A DNA stretch of 64,000 bases from positions 3,782,001 through 3,846,000 of the forward strand of contig JAULSR010000002.1 in NCBI GenBank assembly GCA_030512295.1, read 5' to 3'. The notes below the pieces were generated by a model. It saw only the letters and a list, made by a program, of their open reading frames with translations. It did not search any database and had not been told where the DNA came from. The stretch is from Bombardia bombarda. Taxonomy: Eukaryota > Ascomycota > Sordariomycetes > Sordariales > Lasiosphaeriaceae. Numbering within the stretch: position 1 is the first letter of the stretch; every line of letters starts with the position of its first letter. Below are positions 35,037 through 45,689 of this stretch, piece after piece. The translations under genes were made by a program, and so were the position numbers.

Positions 35037-35884
35037 CTACCTCGCAGCGCCGGACGGAGCAGATTGCTGCTCGGTTTCTTCCTCGTCGTTATATACGAAT
35101 AAAGATGCCGGGTTAAACGGCTGCTCGGTGTACTGGGGGTCCTCATACGGTGAGTATTCACCGTATTGACGTCCTTCTTGAGTGGGAGCCTGGGCACTCG
35201 GCTCGGGGCTGGCAACTGGACTGCCCGAGGCCCGGCCGTATCGACACGCCGTGCGTGGATAGCAATGGGTCCTACTGGTGCGTAACGGCCCAGAGATCTG
35301 ACGCCGCAGGGTCTGCGCATGATGCTGGGGATAGCTGTTCGGCAACGGGGTGGAGTAAGGCGTACGCATGCCTGTCTCTGAGCTGTCAAAAGTAGTCCCG
35401 GTGGGAAATGCACCAAGGGCCCGCAAATTGCTATGGTTACACATCAAGGGACCCATGTCAGCGATTGGTGCATTTTGACCCAGACGCCTGTGAGTCGAGG
35501 CTCCGACCGAGGCGGCCTCGATACTGGTCGAGTAACCGCCATATCTTCTTTGCAGATGTCTATGAGCATTATAGGTCAGCATCTGAAGAATCAGAAGTCT
35601 CAAATGTCGCCGCACATAGAAATGCTTGCCAGCGGTATGACTTACTCGTTCAGTATTCTGCGAACCTGCCGGGCTCGCCGGGCGGCCGCTGGAGACGAAG
35701 GTGCTGCATGGTCGAAGCTGATACTAGAATCGCAGTTTCTCGCTTCGCTCGGCACTAGAGAGGGAAAAAAAATGTCGCCAGGTGATGGAGTAGGGTTGCT
35801 AGTTGAGTCTCCCCTCAATAATGCAAGCACAAGCTCTTGGAACAAACGGAGTTCTTCGATTGAAGGAAAACTGTCAGAAGTCAT
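35037..35884 (-). CDS. Disordered Pro/Tyr/Ser-rich protein
   Basis: 253-aa protein of unknown function from exons 35884-35646 and 35559-35037. The 86-nt intron has donor GTAAGT, a GCTGAC branch and acceptor TAG; exon lengths sum to 762. The N-terminus has a short amphipathic helix (EELRLFQELVLALLRG). The rest is low complexity, rich in Ser, Pro, Arg and Tyr, and ends in an acidic EEETEQQ segment. No domain recognised. Confidence rests on the clean splice and open frame only. Confidence 0.6.
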
Positions 35885-36786
35885 TGTTTTGGACGTTGTG
35901 CTTCTGTTCGGAATCGCTGAGTTTGCCGAGTACGAGAAGATACGCCAACCTTACTACGACTTCGAAGACGTCAGGTGATGGTATGGGGTATTTGAGGGCA
36001 GGTACGTGGGTAGGCGACTGGCGTTGTAGAAGACAAGCTTTGGTGGTTCAGGACGGCCCAGAGAGGTATAGGTACATATAAACGATCGTGACCGAAGGAA
36101 CTTGGCCTGCACGCTGAACACGATTTCAAGGCACTGTAGCCTAGGCAAGTGCTGAGGCATGACCCAGCATGGCACCAACAGTGCTGCCCTAATTACAGAG
36201 GAAGGTAGGTAGGCTGGTAGACCCGGCAACCAGGCCTGGCCCCTAAATTTAGATTCTCTACATAGGTAGGTACGTACCTGCGCCCACGTCGTCTTCAAAC
36301 CGCGATATCAAAAATCGGACTGCTGGAAGAAAAGTAGACACCCCGGCCCATCTATCGGGCAAATCCCCAATAACAAGGAGTACTAAAATTACTCAAAACG
36401 CCGGAACATTGCGAATTCTTGATTGAGGTTGAAGTGATCCCTCAACTATGGGTAAAAGACTGATGACGTAGCCGGGAAAGTACGTGATTTGTTGCAAAAA
36501 CAACCCATTTATATTTGGTTCCTGATGCTGCATAACTTGACCTACCTAATTTATTCATTGACAAGTATAAGAAAAACTTCAACTTGTTCTTGTTAATTCC
36601 CACCATCGTCACATAAGATTATGAGGTAAGTACCAGTAATAATAAGTACTATAGTTATAAGTTCAGGGTCAGTCATATATCCAGTGATACCATAACAATA
36701 TCTCATCGCCCCATTACTAATAGCACGATATTGATCTAGGTACTTTTCTCAATCATACAGAATTCTTGTAGCAGTGTAAACCGATA
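35885..36786. other. Intergenic: AT-rich, no gene
   Basis: AT-rich from about 36360. Short TAGGTAGGTA-type repeats lie near 36205-36280. No coding signal. Confidence 0.6.
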
Positions 36787-36980
36787 CTAGCTAACCTTAT
36801 CCCAGTATGAAATCAGCTTGTCTTGTCTCCAACGGTGTTTCCGAGGCCCTCCTTTGTCAAGGGCGGATGCCCCCGGTTTATATGACGACGAAAATCGCTT
36901 TGTCTTTTCGGATCTCAGCCTTTCCCCCTCCTCAGACTCTGGATGCACTGTCACGATATGAGAATTACATTTGAATCTAT

Positions 36981-37997
36981 TCAAAAATCTCTGTAACACT
37001 GATCGCATTTTGAAGGTAATTTGTCATACTGCTTAGTCTCCTCTGAGTCTGGATGCATTTGACAATAGTGCTGAGTAAGGAGCCTCCCCCGCAGGAAGTA
37101 TACAGGCCCAGGGCAGAGCCTGCACGGAAAGTGGGTGTCCATGTGCATGTGCATGTGCATGCTAAAACAAGTTGATAGACACGCATCCGTTAGTATCAGA
37201 TCGATCATATGAGGGTTATAATATAATAAAGATTCTGTCACAACCGAAATAGCTTACCTCAAGTTGGTTGCCACTTCAGGTTGTGCAAGTCGTACTTCGT
37301 TTGATAGCGATAATTGTGATGAATCAAAAGGATTCTGGTGCTGTTCAAATCTACTACCGTCCGCTTCTGGTATATACTGCCAGCTTGAAAGTTCAGGGTC
37401 ACGGCGTTCATTATTCAGGCTCCCGCTGTTGGACTCGTGACCGCTATGATCCTGTGGGATAGTCGGAGCCTCTTCTTTACTTGACGAGAACGTTGAAGGT
37501 GTGGCAAAAGAGGTTACAGACTGCCGTATGTCTGGGTTCGTAATCGGAACCCGAGTCTTGGACGTGGCCCCAGGAGACAACGGATTCGTGATCATGTTGT
37601 GAGGTGTATGTTCGGACAGCTGAACTGGGGACCTGGTTGATGATTCTCTACCGTGTGGAATCACGACTTTGAGCAACCCATGCTTCGGTTCCATTTGCAC
37701 TGGGGGTTCAAGTGTGTTGGGGAGTTTGGTGAAAAGATCCCAATGTACAGGGAGGTTCCGATTCGAAAAGGAGCAGGCTGGCTTTGACAACCCAGGCGAG
37801 AGGAGAGGCCATGGAGACGAAGGTTGCGATTGAACAAAACCCCCCTCGTCTTTGTGCCGATCGGATAGGAATGTAAGGAGTGGTGGTAGTATGTTGGAAT
37901 AACTAGACTGAGCGCCCGGAAAAGACTCTTGGGTGAGATCCACTGGATTGAGACGGGATCCGAGATGGTGTGCTGGATGATTATTATCCGAAGACAT
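36981..37997 (-). CDS. C2H2 zinc-finger protein (frameshifted)
   Basis: Exons 37997-37258 and 37161-36981 (intron GTAAGC...TAG) give 306 aa. The first 245 residues are Ser/Pro/Asn-rich and disordered. A finger follows: C260, C263, H278, H283. A second finger begins at C299 and C302, but the frame stops four residues later. At the A5 run 36983-36987 (T5 in the gene), one more base would carry translation on to 36787 and place His at 315 and 320, giving C-x2-C-x12-H-x4-H. The true product is therefore probably about 370 aa with two fingers, a likely nucleic-acid-binding protein. In-frame codons upstream to 38048 begin at TTG; ATG 37997 is used. Confidence 0.7.
37141..37162. repeat. (ATGTGC)n repeat at exon start
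   Basis: Tandem ATGTGC hexamers lie at the splice acceptor of the second exon of the C2H2 gene and encode alternating Met-His. Confidence 0.85.
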
Positions 37998-38721
37998 AAT
38001 GTTAGTTGGAGTGGTTTGTGTTGATATTGTCTGGATTGATGTGTGCAAAAAGATCGTGTTAGTTTTTTAATGGTCGAGCGGGCTGTGCAAAGAAGAGACC
38101 AGTAAAACTTCGAAGGGGAAGACAGGGTACAAATCCTCCAAACGCAAGAAGAGAGTTAGTTTGAGAAAAACAACTATGTTTCGCATCCTGATTGATGATC
38201 GCACCAATCGGAAGATGCGCAGCTAAAACAAAAGCAAACACTGCAAGATCCATCGCGTATTGGAAGGCATCCTATTGGCTTCTCACCAACCGAAACGGAG
38301 ACACAGGGCAAACAGACAAACAACAAACAGCAAACACAAACGCCACTGCCACTGCCACTGCCGCATCAACAGTCGAGCGGTAAATTCGTGCGACACGTGC
38401 TAGAGGCCTCGAGTACAAGGATAAAGGACAAACAGTCTTGCGAGGCTACTCCCTGCGTCGGTATTGTTTAGAGGAATGGACCAAATCGAAACTTGCCGCT
38501 GGAGATAGGAGCTAAACTCGACTTATACCTACCTCGGTACTGGCCTTAGTTACATTGCGACGGACCGAAACCCATCTCCTCATCTTGTATTCTTCCCGCC
38601 CAAAAACCTACTGTCTTCCACCAGAACCTAAGCCGAGCCGCACGCAACAAGGCCTCAAGGAACTACTAAACCATCATGCCCCCACTTTCAACCTTACCTT
38701 TTCCCGCCCTGTCAGATCAGA
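37998..38721. other. Intergenic / promoter and 3' flank
   Basis: Between the C2H2 gene start and the F-box/ankyrin gene end. AC-rich with a short GCCACT repeat near 38341-38360. No gene is seen. Confidence 0.6.
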
Positions 38722-41499
38722 TCAGTACCAGTCCGAGTCCGAATCGTCAACATAGAAGCTTCCACGATTGACATTATCCATTTCATACCACTTCGGAGCC
38801 GGGTCGCCGCCCTCCTTTGGGAACATGAACCAGTGCTCGCCCTTCTCGCTCATGTCATCTCTTTCAAACCTGGCCACGGAGATGCCAAGGACCTGGACCC
38901 GCGGGTCCGGCCCGCGCATCCCATTCGGCAGAAGGTGGGAGTGAGAGAAGACTGGGTTACCAGATCGTCTCCGCAGATCGGGGTGAGTACTCCCTTCATC
39001 GTCAGTAATATTATCAAGGACTGCTGTGCTGAGGTCCTCGATGGCGAGGAAGCTCACGTTGAAGAAGTTGTCGGGCCTTAGTAGGGACGGTGAGATGGGC
39101 CAGTGTCGGGAGGCGCTCTGGTCGGCCAACGGACGGCGATGGCGCTCGTGTCTGACAAACTCCATCAGGGATCCCAGAGCAAATGTTACCTTGTTCATAT
39201 CGACCAACTGCAGGCGCGGAGTGCCGCTGTCCTCGCCTTCATCCAGGTCCTTACCTTTGCCCTCTCCTATATCTATGTCGATGGCATCGCTAATGTCCAT
39301 AGCGACATCTTCCTTCATGCCGGTGCCAAATCTCACACACAGGATCTGCCCAACCTCCTCCTTCTCTTGTAGAACTCTCGGTCCCAGCCCATAAAGTGAG
39401 TACTGGCAGTCATGAAATACGACCGGGTTTCCCAACAGCATGTGCTTCTCGATGCTGTAGACCATGTCCTCGCCTGTCGCATCCCGTATATCATCAAGCC
39501 GCGCACCGTTCTCGTGTCGCAGCAGAAATTCGACAAGACCAGCATTCAGCCCCCTGATGGCCAGCCCCAGTGGCGTCCATCCGCTGCCGTCAGTCCCAGT
39601 CCGGGCGTGGATATCCGCCCCGTGCTTGAGCAGCTCGCTTACCACTGCAATCTGATCCTGGCCCAGGCCCTGCTCAGAAGTAGCATGCTTGGTGAGGAAA
39701 CAAAAGCAGCACGCGTAATGCAGCGGCGTCCAGCCCATGTCATCGCGGGCGTTGACGTTAAGACCAGAATTCTCTGGTCCGCCGCTGAACTGCAGCAGCG
39801 TTGTCACAATTTTACCCTGATCGGTGCTGAACATGACCGCCTTGTGCAGCGCAGTCACTCCGTGCGCATCCACGGCGTTGAGGTTGGCGCCGAAGCGCAG
39901 CAAGGTGAGCACCAGCTGCGCAGCACCCAGGAACGTGAAGGGGGCGCAGACGTACTGCAGAGGAGTCTGTCTCGCCTTGCGGATAGGAATCTTGATGTCT
40001 GGAAGATCTGCTGCCGTGACATCGATGATGGCAGACCTAACGGCCCCATTCTCGCCCTCCTCGACAACCGTCGCCTGCGCCATGAGCTCAACCAGCTGAC
40101 ACATGGTCTCGACAAGCCTCACCACCTCGTTCATCTTGCTCGCCTTATGGCTGGCATCGATGATCCTCGCCTCAGCCCACCAAATAACCGCCAAGATCGG
40201 CGGGATGGCGCACTTCTGCGCCCACACGCGCAGGTTGGCGCCCTCGGCGATGTACAGTCTCAGAAGTTGCACAATCTCAGGCAAGTCTAAGTGGCGATAG
40301 AGAATAGGCATCTCCTGCCACGAGCTGCCCAGCATCAAGCGGAGACTGTCATTCGCACAACCATGTGCCAGCAGAAGCTGCGCCTTCTCCCAGCTAAACG
40401 CCCAGTGTTTCATGTCGGGGTAAAGCAACATCTCAATCGGCCTCATCATGCGGTCAGTATTGCTCCTCCAGCCGGGGTAGCTAGGATTCGCGCCGTGCTC
40501 AAGCAAAAGCCGCACCGTCTCAACCGGTACGATCGTCTGCATGGCCAGAAACAGCGGTGTCGACCAGCCCCGCGAGGTAACGTTGTGCTGGTGTCCGAGG
40601 CTCAAGGCAGCCACGATACCGCTGTCGCCGCCCATGCCGTCATCCTCATCGCCAGCAGCAGGCAAGGGATTAATCGCGCCATGGGAGAGATACAGGAGGG
40701 CATTCGCATCCCCATCAGCGTCAGCCCCCGCCTCAAGCAAGTACCTCACAATCCTCGGATTCCCAACCGTCCGCCGCCCATCATTCCCACTTCTACCCAC
40801 ATCATAGCCAGGTATACGACTTCCCCCACCACCGCCACGCATCCACTCCTCCGGGTCCGCCAGCGCCCAATGCAGCGTGCTCATGACCCAGGGCACGAAA
40901 TCCCACCCGCCCGGACGCGGCATCGGGATCGGCCTATTCGCATCAACAAGCTGGCCATGCTCCCGACCATGCCTGAGCAGCACGCGCACCGCCTCGGCCT
41001 CGTCCGCGCAGATGGCGATCCTAATCGCCGTGTCCGCGCCGTGGACGACGAGCAAAGTCGGGTCCGTGAAGAAGTGGTCTGCCCGGGCGCCGTGCTCGAG
41101 CGTGCGCTCCAGCGTCGGGATGATGCCGTTGGCGCACGAGTACCGCAGAGCCAGGCAGTCGAACAGCTCGATATCTTGGATATAAAGCAAGGGGGTGACG
41201 ACCTTGGACAGGGCGCTGCAAGTTGATGCCAGGTGGGCGAGGTCGGCCTGGTAGAGGTAGCCGCAGATCTGGCCGAGCAGCTCGAGCGGGATGCTCTGGG
41301 TGAGCATGCATTTATCGGGCGTGGCGGGCCACCAGTGGGTGGGCGGCAGGTCGTAGCTGTTGGGGGAGTGCAGCCAGATTTGGTAGAGGGTCTCATACTC
41401 GCTGTTGCGGTGGATGAGATAGTCGATGAACCGAGGGTCTGTATCGGGGAATTCGGGGTCAATGATGAGACCCGTGGCTGCCATCAAGTTGATGGCCAT
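38722..41499 (-). CDS. F-box and ankyrin-repeat protein
   Basis: Single-exon 925-aa protein. An F-box lies at about residues 69-107 (SIPLELLGQICGYL...LASTCSALSKVV), the part that normally binds Skp1 in SCF ubiquitin ligases. Two groups of ankyrin repeats follow. The first group (about 120-380) has units such as AVRVLLRHG, YLLEAGADADGD and ETVRLLLEHGANPS. The second group (about 520-690) is the clearest, with LLRFGANLNAVDAHGVTALHKA, DDMGWTPLHYA and LLKHGADIHARTG. The repeats likely select a substrate. The C-terminal 200 residues contain an acidic Asp-rich patch and no known domain. ATG 41499 opens the frame; M6 is an alternative. Role in regulated protein turnover is inferred. Confidence 0.88.
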   Translation of the reverse strand: MAINLMAATGLIIDPEFPDTDPRFIDYLIHRNSEYETLYQIWLHSPNSYDLPPTHWWPATPDKCMLTQSIPLELLGQICGYLYQADLAHLASTCSALSKVVTPLLYIQDIELFDCLALRYSCANGIIPTLERTLEHGARADHFFTDPTLLVVHGADTAIRIAICADEAEAVRVLLRHGREHGQLVDANRPIPMPRPGGWDFVPWVMSTLHWALADPEEWMRGGGGGSRIPGYDVGRSGNDGRRTVGNPRIVRYLLEAGADADGDANALLYLSHGAINPLPAAGDEDDGMGGDSGIVAALSLGHQHNVTSRGWSTPLFLAMQTIVPVETVRLLLEHGANPSYPGWRSNTDRMMRPIEMLLYPDMKHWAFSWEKAQLLLAHGCANDSLRLMLGSSWQEMPILYRHLDLPEIVQLLRLYIAEGANLRVWAQKCAIPPILAVIWWAEARIIDASHKASKMNEVVRLVETMCQLVELMAQATVVEEGENGAVRSAIIDVTAADLPDIKIPIRKARQTPLQYVCAPFTFLGAAQLVLTLLRFGANLNAVDAHGVTALHKAVMFSTDQGKIVTTLLQFSGGPENSGLNVNARDDMGWTPLHYACCFCFLTKHATSEQGLGQDQIAVVSELLKHGADIHARTGTDGSGWTPLGLAIRGLNAGLVEFLLRHENGARLDDIRDATGEDMVYSIEKHMLLGNPVVFHDCQYSLYGLGPRVLQEKEEVGQILCVRFGTGMKEDVAMDISDAIDIDIGEGKGKDLDEGEDSGTPRLQLVDMNKVTFALGSLMEFVRHERHRRPLADQSASRHWPISPSLLRPDNFFNVSFLAIEDLSTAVLDNITDDEGSTHPDLRRRSGNPVFSHSHLLPNGMRGPDPRVQVLGISVARFERDDMSEKGEHWFMFPKEGGDPAPKWYEMDNVNRGSFYVDDSDSDWY

Positions 41500-42110
41500 A
41501 TTTTGACCCCTCCTTGCTTGCTTCAGTTGTTGCCGGATGCAATCTGGTTCCCAAGTTGTCTCTAATCAGCGGTCAATAGGTTCGGGTTTCTAGAACTTAC
41601 CTCGACTGGTAACCGTTGGCTATTGGATCTTTTGTTGCTGCCGACTGTCGATGTTGCGGGTGAGAAGAGAATTGAACCGCGGTTGTTGTCAGGAAAAGAA
41701 TGATGGTGACCGTCGTCAGCGGACATTGGGTGCCTAAAACCAAGACTAACCCGCAATTGCGGCCTAGCATCAGGACATGGAAGAGACGACGTGATTGGCC
41801 CGAGTCACCGTGGTCTGACAATTGAACCCCTGTCAGTTTTAGCTGAGAGGTTTGCCTCGCGTCTCTTGGCATCTTGGTCTTGGTGACCGTCGGCGGCTTC
41901 CCCTGATACATTTGTTTTAGCTTTGTTGACTTCCATTATGGGTCTCATCGAGGCCCATACAGTAATCTCAGATGTCACCAGCCCTTTCGTACACACCAGT
42001 AGCCACCACAGCCATGGAGAAGGAATGAGGACACAGTTGCCGATCCAGCCTTGATAGAAATGGGTATCATTAACAATATCTAGAACAAGAGAACCAACGC
42101 ACTCAGTGAC
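41500..42110. other. Intergenic / promoter
   Basis: Upstream of the F-box/ankyrin gene and 3' flank of the U1-type zinc-finger gene. The short minus-strand frames (41562-41911) lack protein character. Confidence 0.6.
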
Positions 42111-43107
42111 CTACTTCTGCCGCACATTCTTAGCCTTGCGTTTCTTGAACATAACTACCGGCGGCTCTGCCTCGTCCTTGGCGGTAGCAAGATCCGGTAC
42201 CGAAGCCTTACTCTCGCCTGTCGCCTCGGTATCAAGTCCAGCATCATCATCCCCGGGCTCTTGCTTCACATTCGTTGTTGCCGTCGCCGGCATAGCAGTA
42301 GCAATAGACCCCGTCGACTCCTCTTCCCTCTCCTCCTTCTTAACCTTTTCCCCCCCTCCTCCTTCTTAACCCCTTCCTCACTCCTCTCCCTCTTCCCCAC
42401 CCCCTCCCCAAACTCCCCGCCAACAACTCCTCCAACTCCCTATCCTCCTCCCCCGGCATCCTCTTCGAATCCACCCCCCACTTCCTTGACCGCTTAAACA
42501 AGCCACTAATCGCCTCCTCCCTCTCCTTCTCCTCCTCCGTCCTCTCCCTCTCCCTCTTCACCCCCACCGCCCGCCCCTCCCCTCTCTCACCCTCGCCCCC
42601 ACCCTCTTGACGACCCTCATCAACAACCCTCGTAGCCGTAACCGTCCACTCCCCCGGCATCGCCATCGTCGGCCTCAGCTCCGTCGGTATAGCAACCCCC
42701 AGCTCCGCCAGCTGCTGCAGCTGCCTCTGTCTCTCCGCCTCCGTCACTTTTGTCTGCTGCTGCTGTGGCTGTGGCTGTGGCTGTCCCCCTCCCAACGTCC
42801 TTGCCCCAGGCGGTGCTCTTTTTGGATTCGGCGCGGCAGCAAACTCCGAGAAGGAGGAGGAGGAGCCGCCAGCATTGTTATTGTCACCCGAAACAAGCCC
42901 ATTTAGCCTCGCGACCTCGCGCTTAGCACGCTCCTCGTCTCGTTCCTTTTGCTCGGCGCCCCGGTGGAGGTCGCGCAGCGACCGCTTGATGGCGCCTTGG
43001 TGCTTGCCCGTGAGCTCGTGGTTGGTGCGCTCGAGCTTGGTGTCGCGCACGTAGACGCTGCAGTGTTTGCACCAGTATTTTGGCGTTGACTTCCAGTATT
43101 CAGACAT
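42111..43107 (-). CDS. U1-type zinc-finger, WBP4-like splicing factor (frameshifted)
   Basis: The N-terminus carries a matrin/U1-type finger: C13, C16, H30, H36 in YWCKHCSVYVRDT...NHELTGKH, followed by a charged coiled helix, as in WBP4/FBP21 spliceosome proteins. A Gln/Pro-rich middle and an acidic/basic region follow. The conserved-looking end is VVMFKKRKAKNVRQK (stop 42111), which fits this family. The first frame, however, stops at 42340, just after the C-run 42350-42356 (G7 in the gene). Removing one G or adding two joins it to the downstream frame. A further one-base shift in a nearby G-run is possible because the alternative frame there has a better charge pattern. No intron with proper sites explains the break. 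Upstream codons lead to 43308, but ATG 43107 directly precedes the finger. Confidence 0.8.
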
Positions 43108-44284
43108 GGTCGCAGATGGTTGGTCGATCGATCGATTGACTCGAATCTTTTGATTGGGATGGGCAGAAATAGAGGCTTGCTCGATCGGAAGGAGTATCGG
43201 AAGGAGTAAAATCGGTGGTCGGTGAACTCGATCGTTTGGCTGGTTACTCCGAAAGAGATACAAGGTCCTTGATAGGTGGCAAGAAGATGTCGGCAAGATG
43301 GCTTCCAAAGACGGCCGCGGGACAATGGAGCTGAGAAGCGTAGATGCTTTTTCGTTTAGAGTCGCAAACCTTGGTCGCGGCCGCTGGAGATCACAGCGCG
43401 TTGCTCGCCGCCTGGAAGCTAAAATGTGGCGGGGCAGTCGGGGCAGGCCGGCTAAAACTCGGCTGACTGAGCTTGCGCATCCAACCTCACCACCTCACAA
43501 GTTCAGATTCGTCAACATGCAGAGAAAACACTTTACTTCATTTGGAGATGCTTACATGTCTCTTGGTTGAAAGATGACTTTTCTGTAGTTCTTTTTCTTT
43601 AAAAGGACCAGCGACTTTGACATTGACAACATTAAATGAAGGCAAACACTTGTACGCAATGGCCTGAAAGATTGAGAGAATGTAATTGTGTTCGCTCTAT
43701 CGATCCTACGTACAGTCGTCGTATGTATTACCGGGTGGCGGCATGCGATATGCTCTGACCCTGAATTTCCTTCCTTGGATTCCCCGGAGCCGCAGTATGT
43801 GGGTTTCTGCGCGAGTCCCTTTTCCCTTCCCATGAACACCGTGTCAAATCCTCGAAAGGCAAAGTCTATCTCATCCGTTTCCCTTTCACCCATTAACCCT
43901 CATAAACATAAAGAAAACACACAATCCTCCGTCATTAGACCACGGCCTGTACCAACCCCCATGGCACGCCAGTGGCTGTACTAAGACTGCAAGCCGGTTT
44001 TCTCCCGGCAAGAATGCTCCTATCTTCTACTCAAATAATTCGGTTGCGAGTGCGCTGCGAGCGAAATGCAGAGATGGCAGTGTGGGGGAATCACCGCGTA
44101 AGACACATCGATGCATGTAAAGCCCATGCCGATCCATGCCGATACATTACCTCCTTCCAAAATAACTGAGCCAAAAATTCATTCCCAGTCACACTTCGCA
44201 GTTTTCCAATGGCCTCGGTGGCCAAAATCTCCTCGAAGTAGGTAATCTTTGAACCAATCAAGCTTCCCATGCTGTAATAGTCAA
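43108..44284. other. Intergenic: no credible gene
   Basis: Promoter region of the U1-type zinc-finger gene and 3' flank of the PIR gene. Short frames only. Confidence 0.6.
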
Positions 44285-45689
44285 TCAGAGAAACCAAGCG
44301 GCGCCGACAAAGACGGCAGCAAGAGCAACGACCGATCCGCCCTCGATGCGACGGCCTGTGTTGCTCACCGCTGGAGCGCTCGTGGTTGGGACACTGACAC
44401 CAGAGCTGGGACTGCCTGGCGGGACTGCCGAGGAAAGAGTGGTTCCGTTTGGAACACCTGAAGCTGAAGGAACCGGCACCGAGACACTAGCTGGCGGCGG
44501 CGTCACAGTAGCAGAAGGTGCAGGCGGCGCCTCCGAAGGAATGATTGAAGGCACCTGGATCTGACCATCCGACAGCTGTGAGACGGGCGGGATGCTCAGC
44601 TCAGCCACACGAGTGATAGATGCACAGGGTGTTGTGTGCCCTTGAACTTGACCTGTGGGTAAGTCATTGTTAGCTTTCCCAATCTTTATTCACCTCAATT
44701 GACAACTCATCTCCCACTTCATCTTCGCCCTATCATCCCCCGTCCAACAGCGAACGCGAAACAGTGGGATAGCGCGAGGAGGCATAAGTCCAACGACATT
44801 GAAGAAATGGCAAAAGTACTAGACAAATCGCCAGATCCGATCCCAGAAGGAACCCTGGTCGGAGCAGAAGAGACGAGCGGAATAGAAGATAAGGTTGGAA
44901 CAGAAGAAGTCATAGTAGTAGAGGAAGAAGTCTTTGTCATAACGGAAGAGCAGCACGGCTTACCATCGTCAATCTGGCAAAGTCTGATGGGCAGAGACGT
45001 CGTGAGGACCTGCGGTTGGCCATCGCTCAATGGGACCACCACCGTTGTGGCAGTGAAAGAAGTGGCGACGACATGCTCGTCGTTGGTGCTAACAGCCTCC
45101 TCGTGTCCGCCGCACGGCATTGCCATCATCTCGACAGGCGAGCATTGTGGCGCCCAGTAGCGGTCGTACAGGTTGCTAAATGTACCAGACTGGCACTGGT
45201 AGAATAGCGACGAGCCACCAAGTGCGAGCGAGCCGTTCTTGCAGTACGAGAAGCCGGCTGTGTAGATTGCACCCGCCTGTGGGGGTTCGTCAAACTGGAA
45301 CTGGTAATTGGATGCGATGTAGCCAGTCCGTTTGTGCGAGTCTGTGATTACGCCGTCCTGAAGTTCCGACACGAGAACACCATTTGATGGGCAGGCTGAA
45401 CGCTTCTTATTCTAGAGACATCAGAGTCAGCGTCTTGCCTTGTCAGGGAAGCGCATAGTGGACGGCAACTGCAATGAGCGTGAGCCGAGCTCAAGGAGAA
45501 ACCTACCTGGTTAATGATTGCGTCTCTCTTGGCCAAGTTTTCGGGGCTCGAGATGACGATCTCAAAGGTGCTGTCGAATGATGCATCGCATCCTGCCGGA
45601 GCGGATGCCGTGGGTGCGATCTTGTCCGTGACACCCTGTGCGGTTGCGGAGCCGACGGCTGTGAGAAGAGCGAGGGCCTGATACTTCAT
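44285..45689 (-). CDS. PIR-type GPI-anchored cell-wall protein
   Basis: 332-aa wall glycoprotein from exons 45689-45507, 45411-44964 and 44652-44285. It has a signal peptide (1-18) and a dibasic KR site at 54-55 of Kex2 type. A PIR C-terminal-like domain at about 68-161 contains ELQDGVITD, GYIASNYQFQFD, FYQCQSG and LYDRYWAPQC, with four or more Cys. Three DGQ-type PIR repeats follow (LSDGQPQ, IDDGQVQ spanning the second splice junction, LSDGQIQ), then a Ser/Pro-rich stalk and a C-terminal hydrophobic segment (VVALAAVFVGAAWFL) typical of a GPI signal. In PIR proteins the Gln of the repeat can link to beta-1,3-glucan. Here the Cys domain precedes the repeats, the reverse of yeast PIR proteins. 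The second intron (44653-44963) is unusually long and remains open from exon 2 until 44719. Confidence 0.85.
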
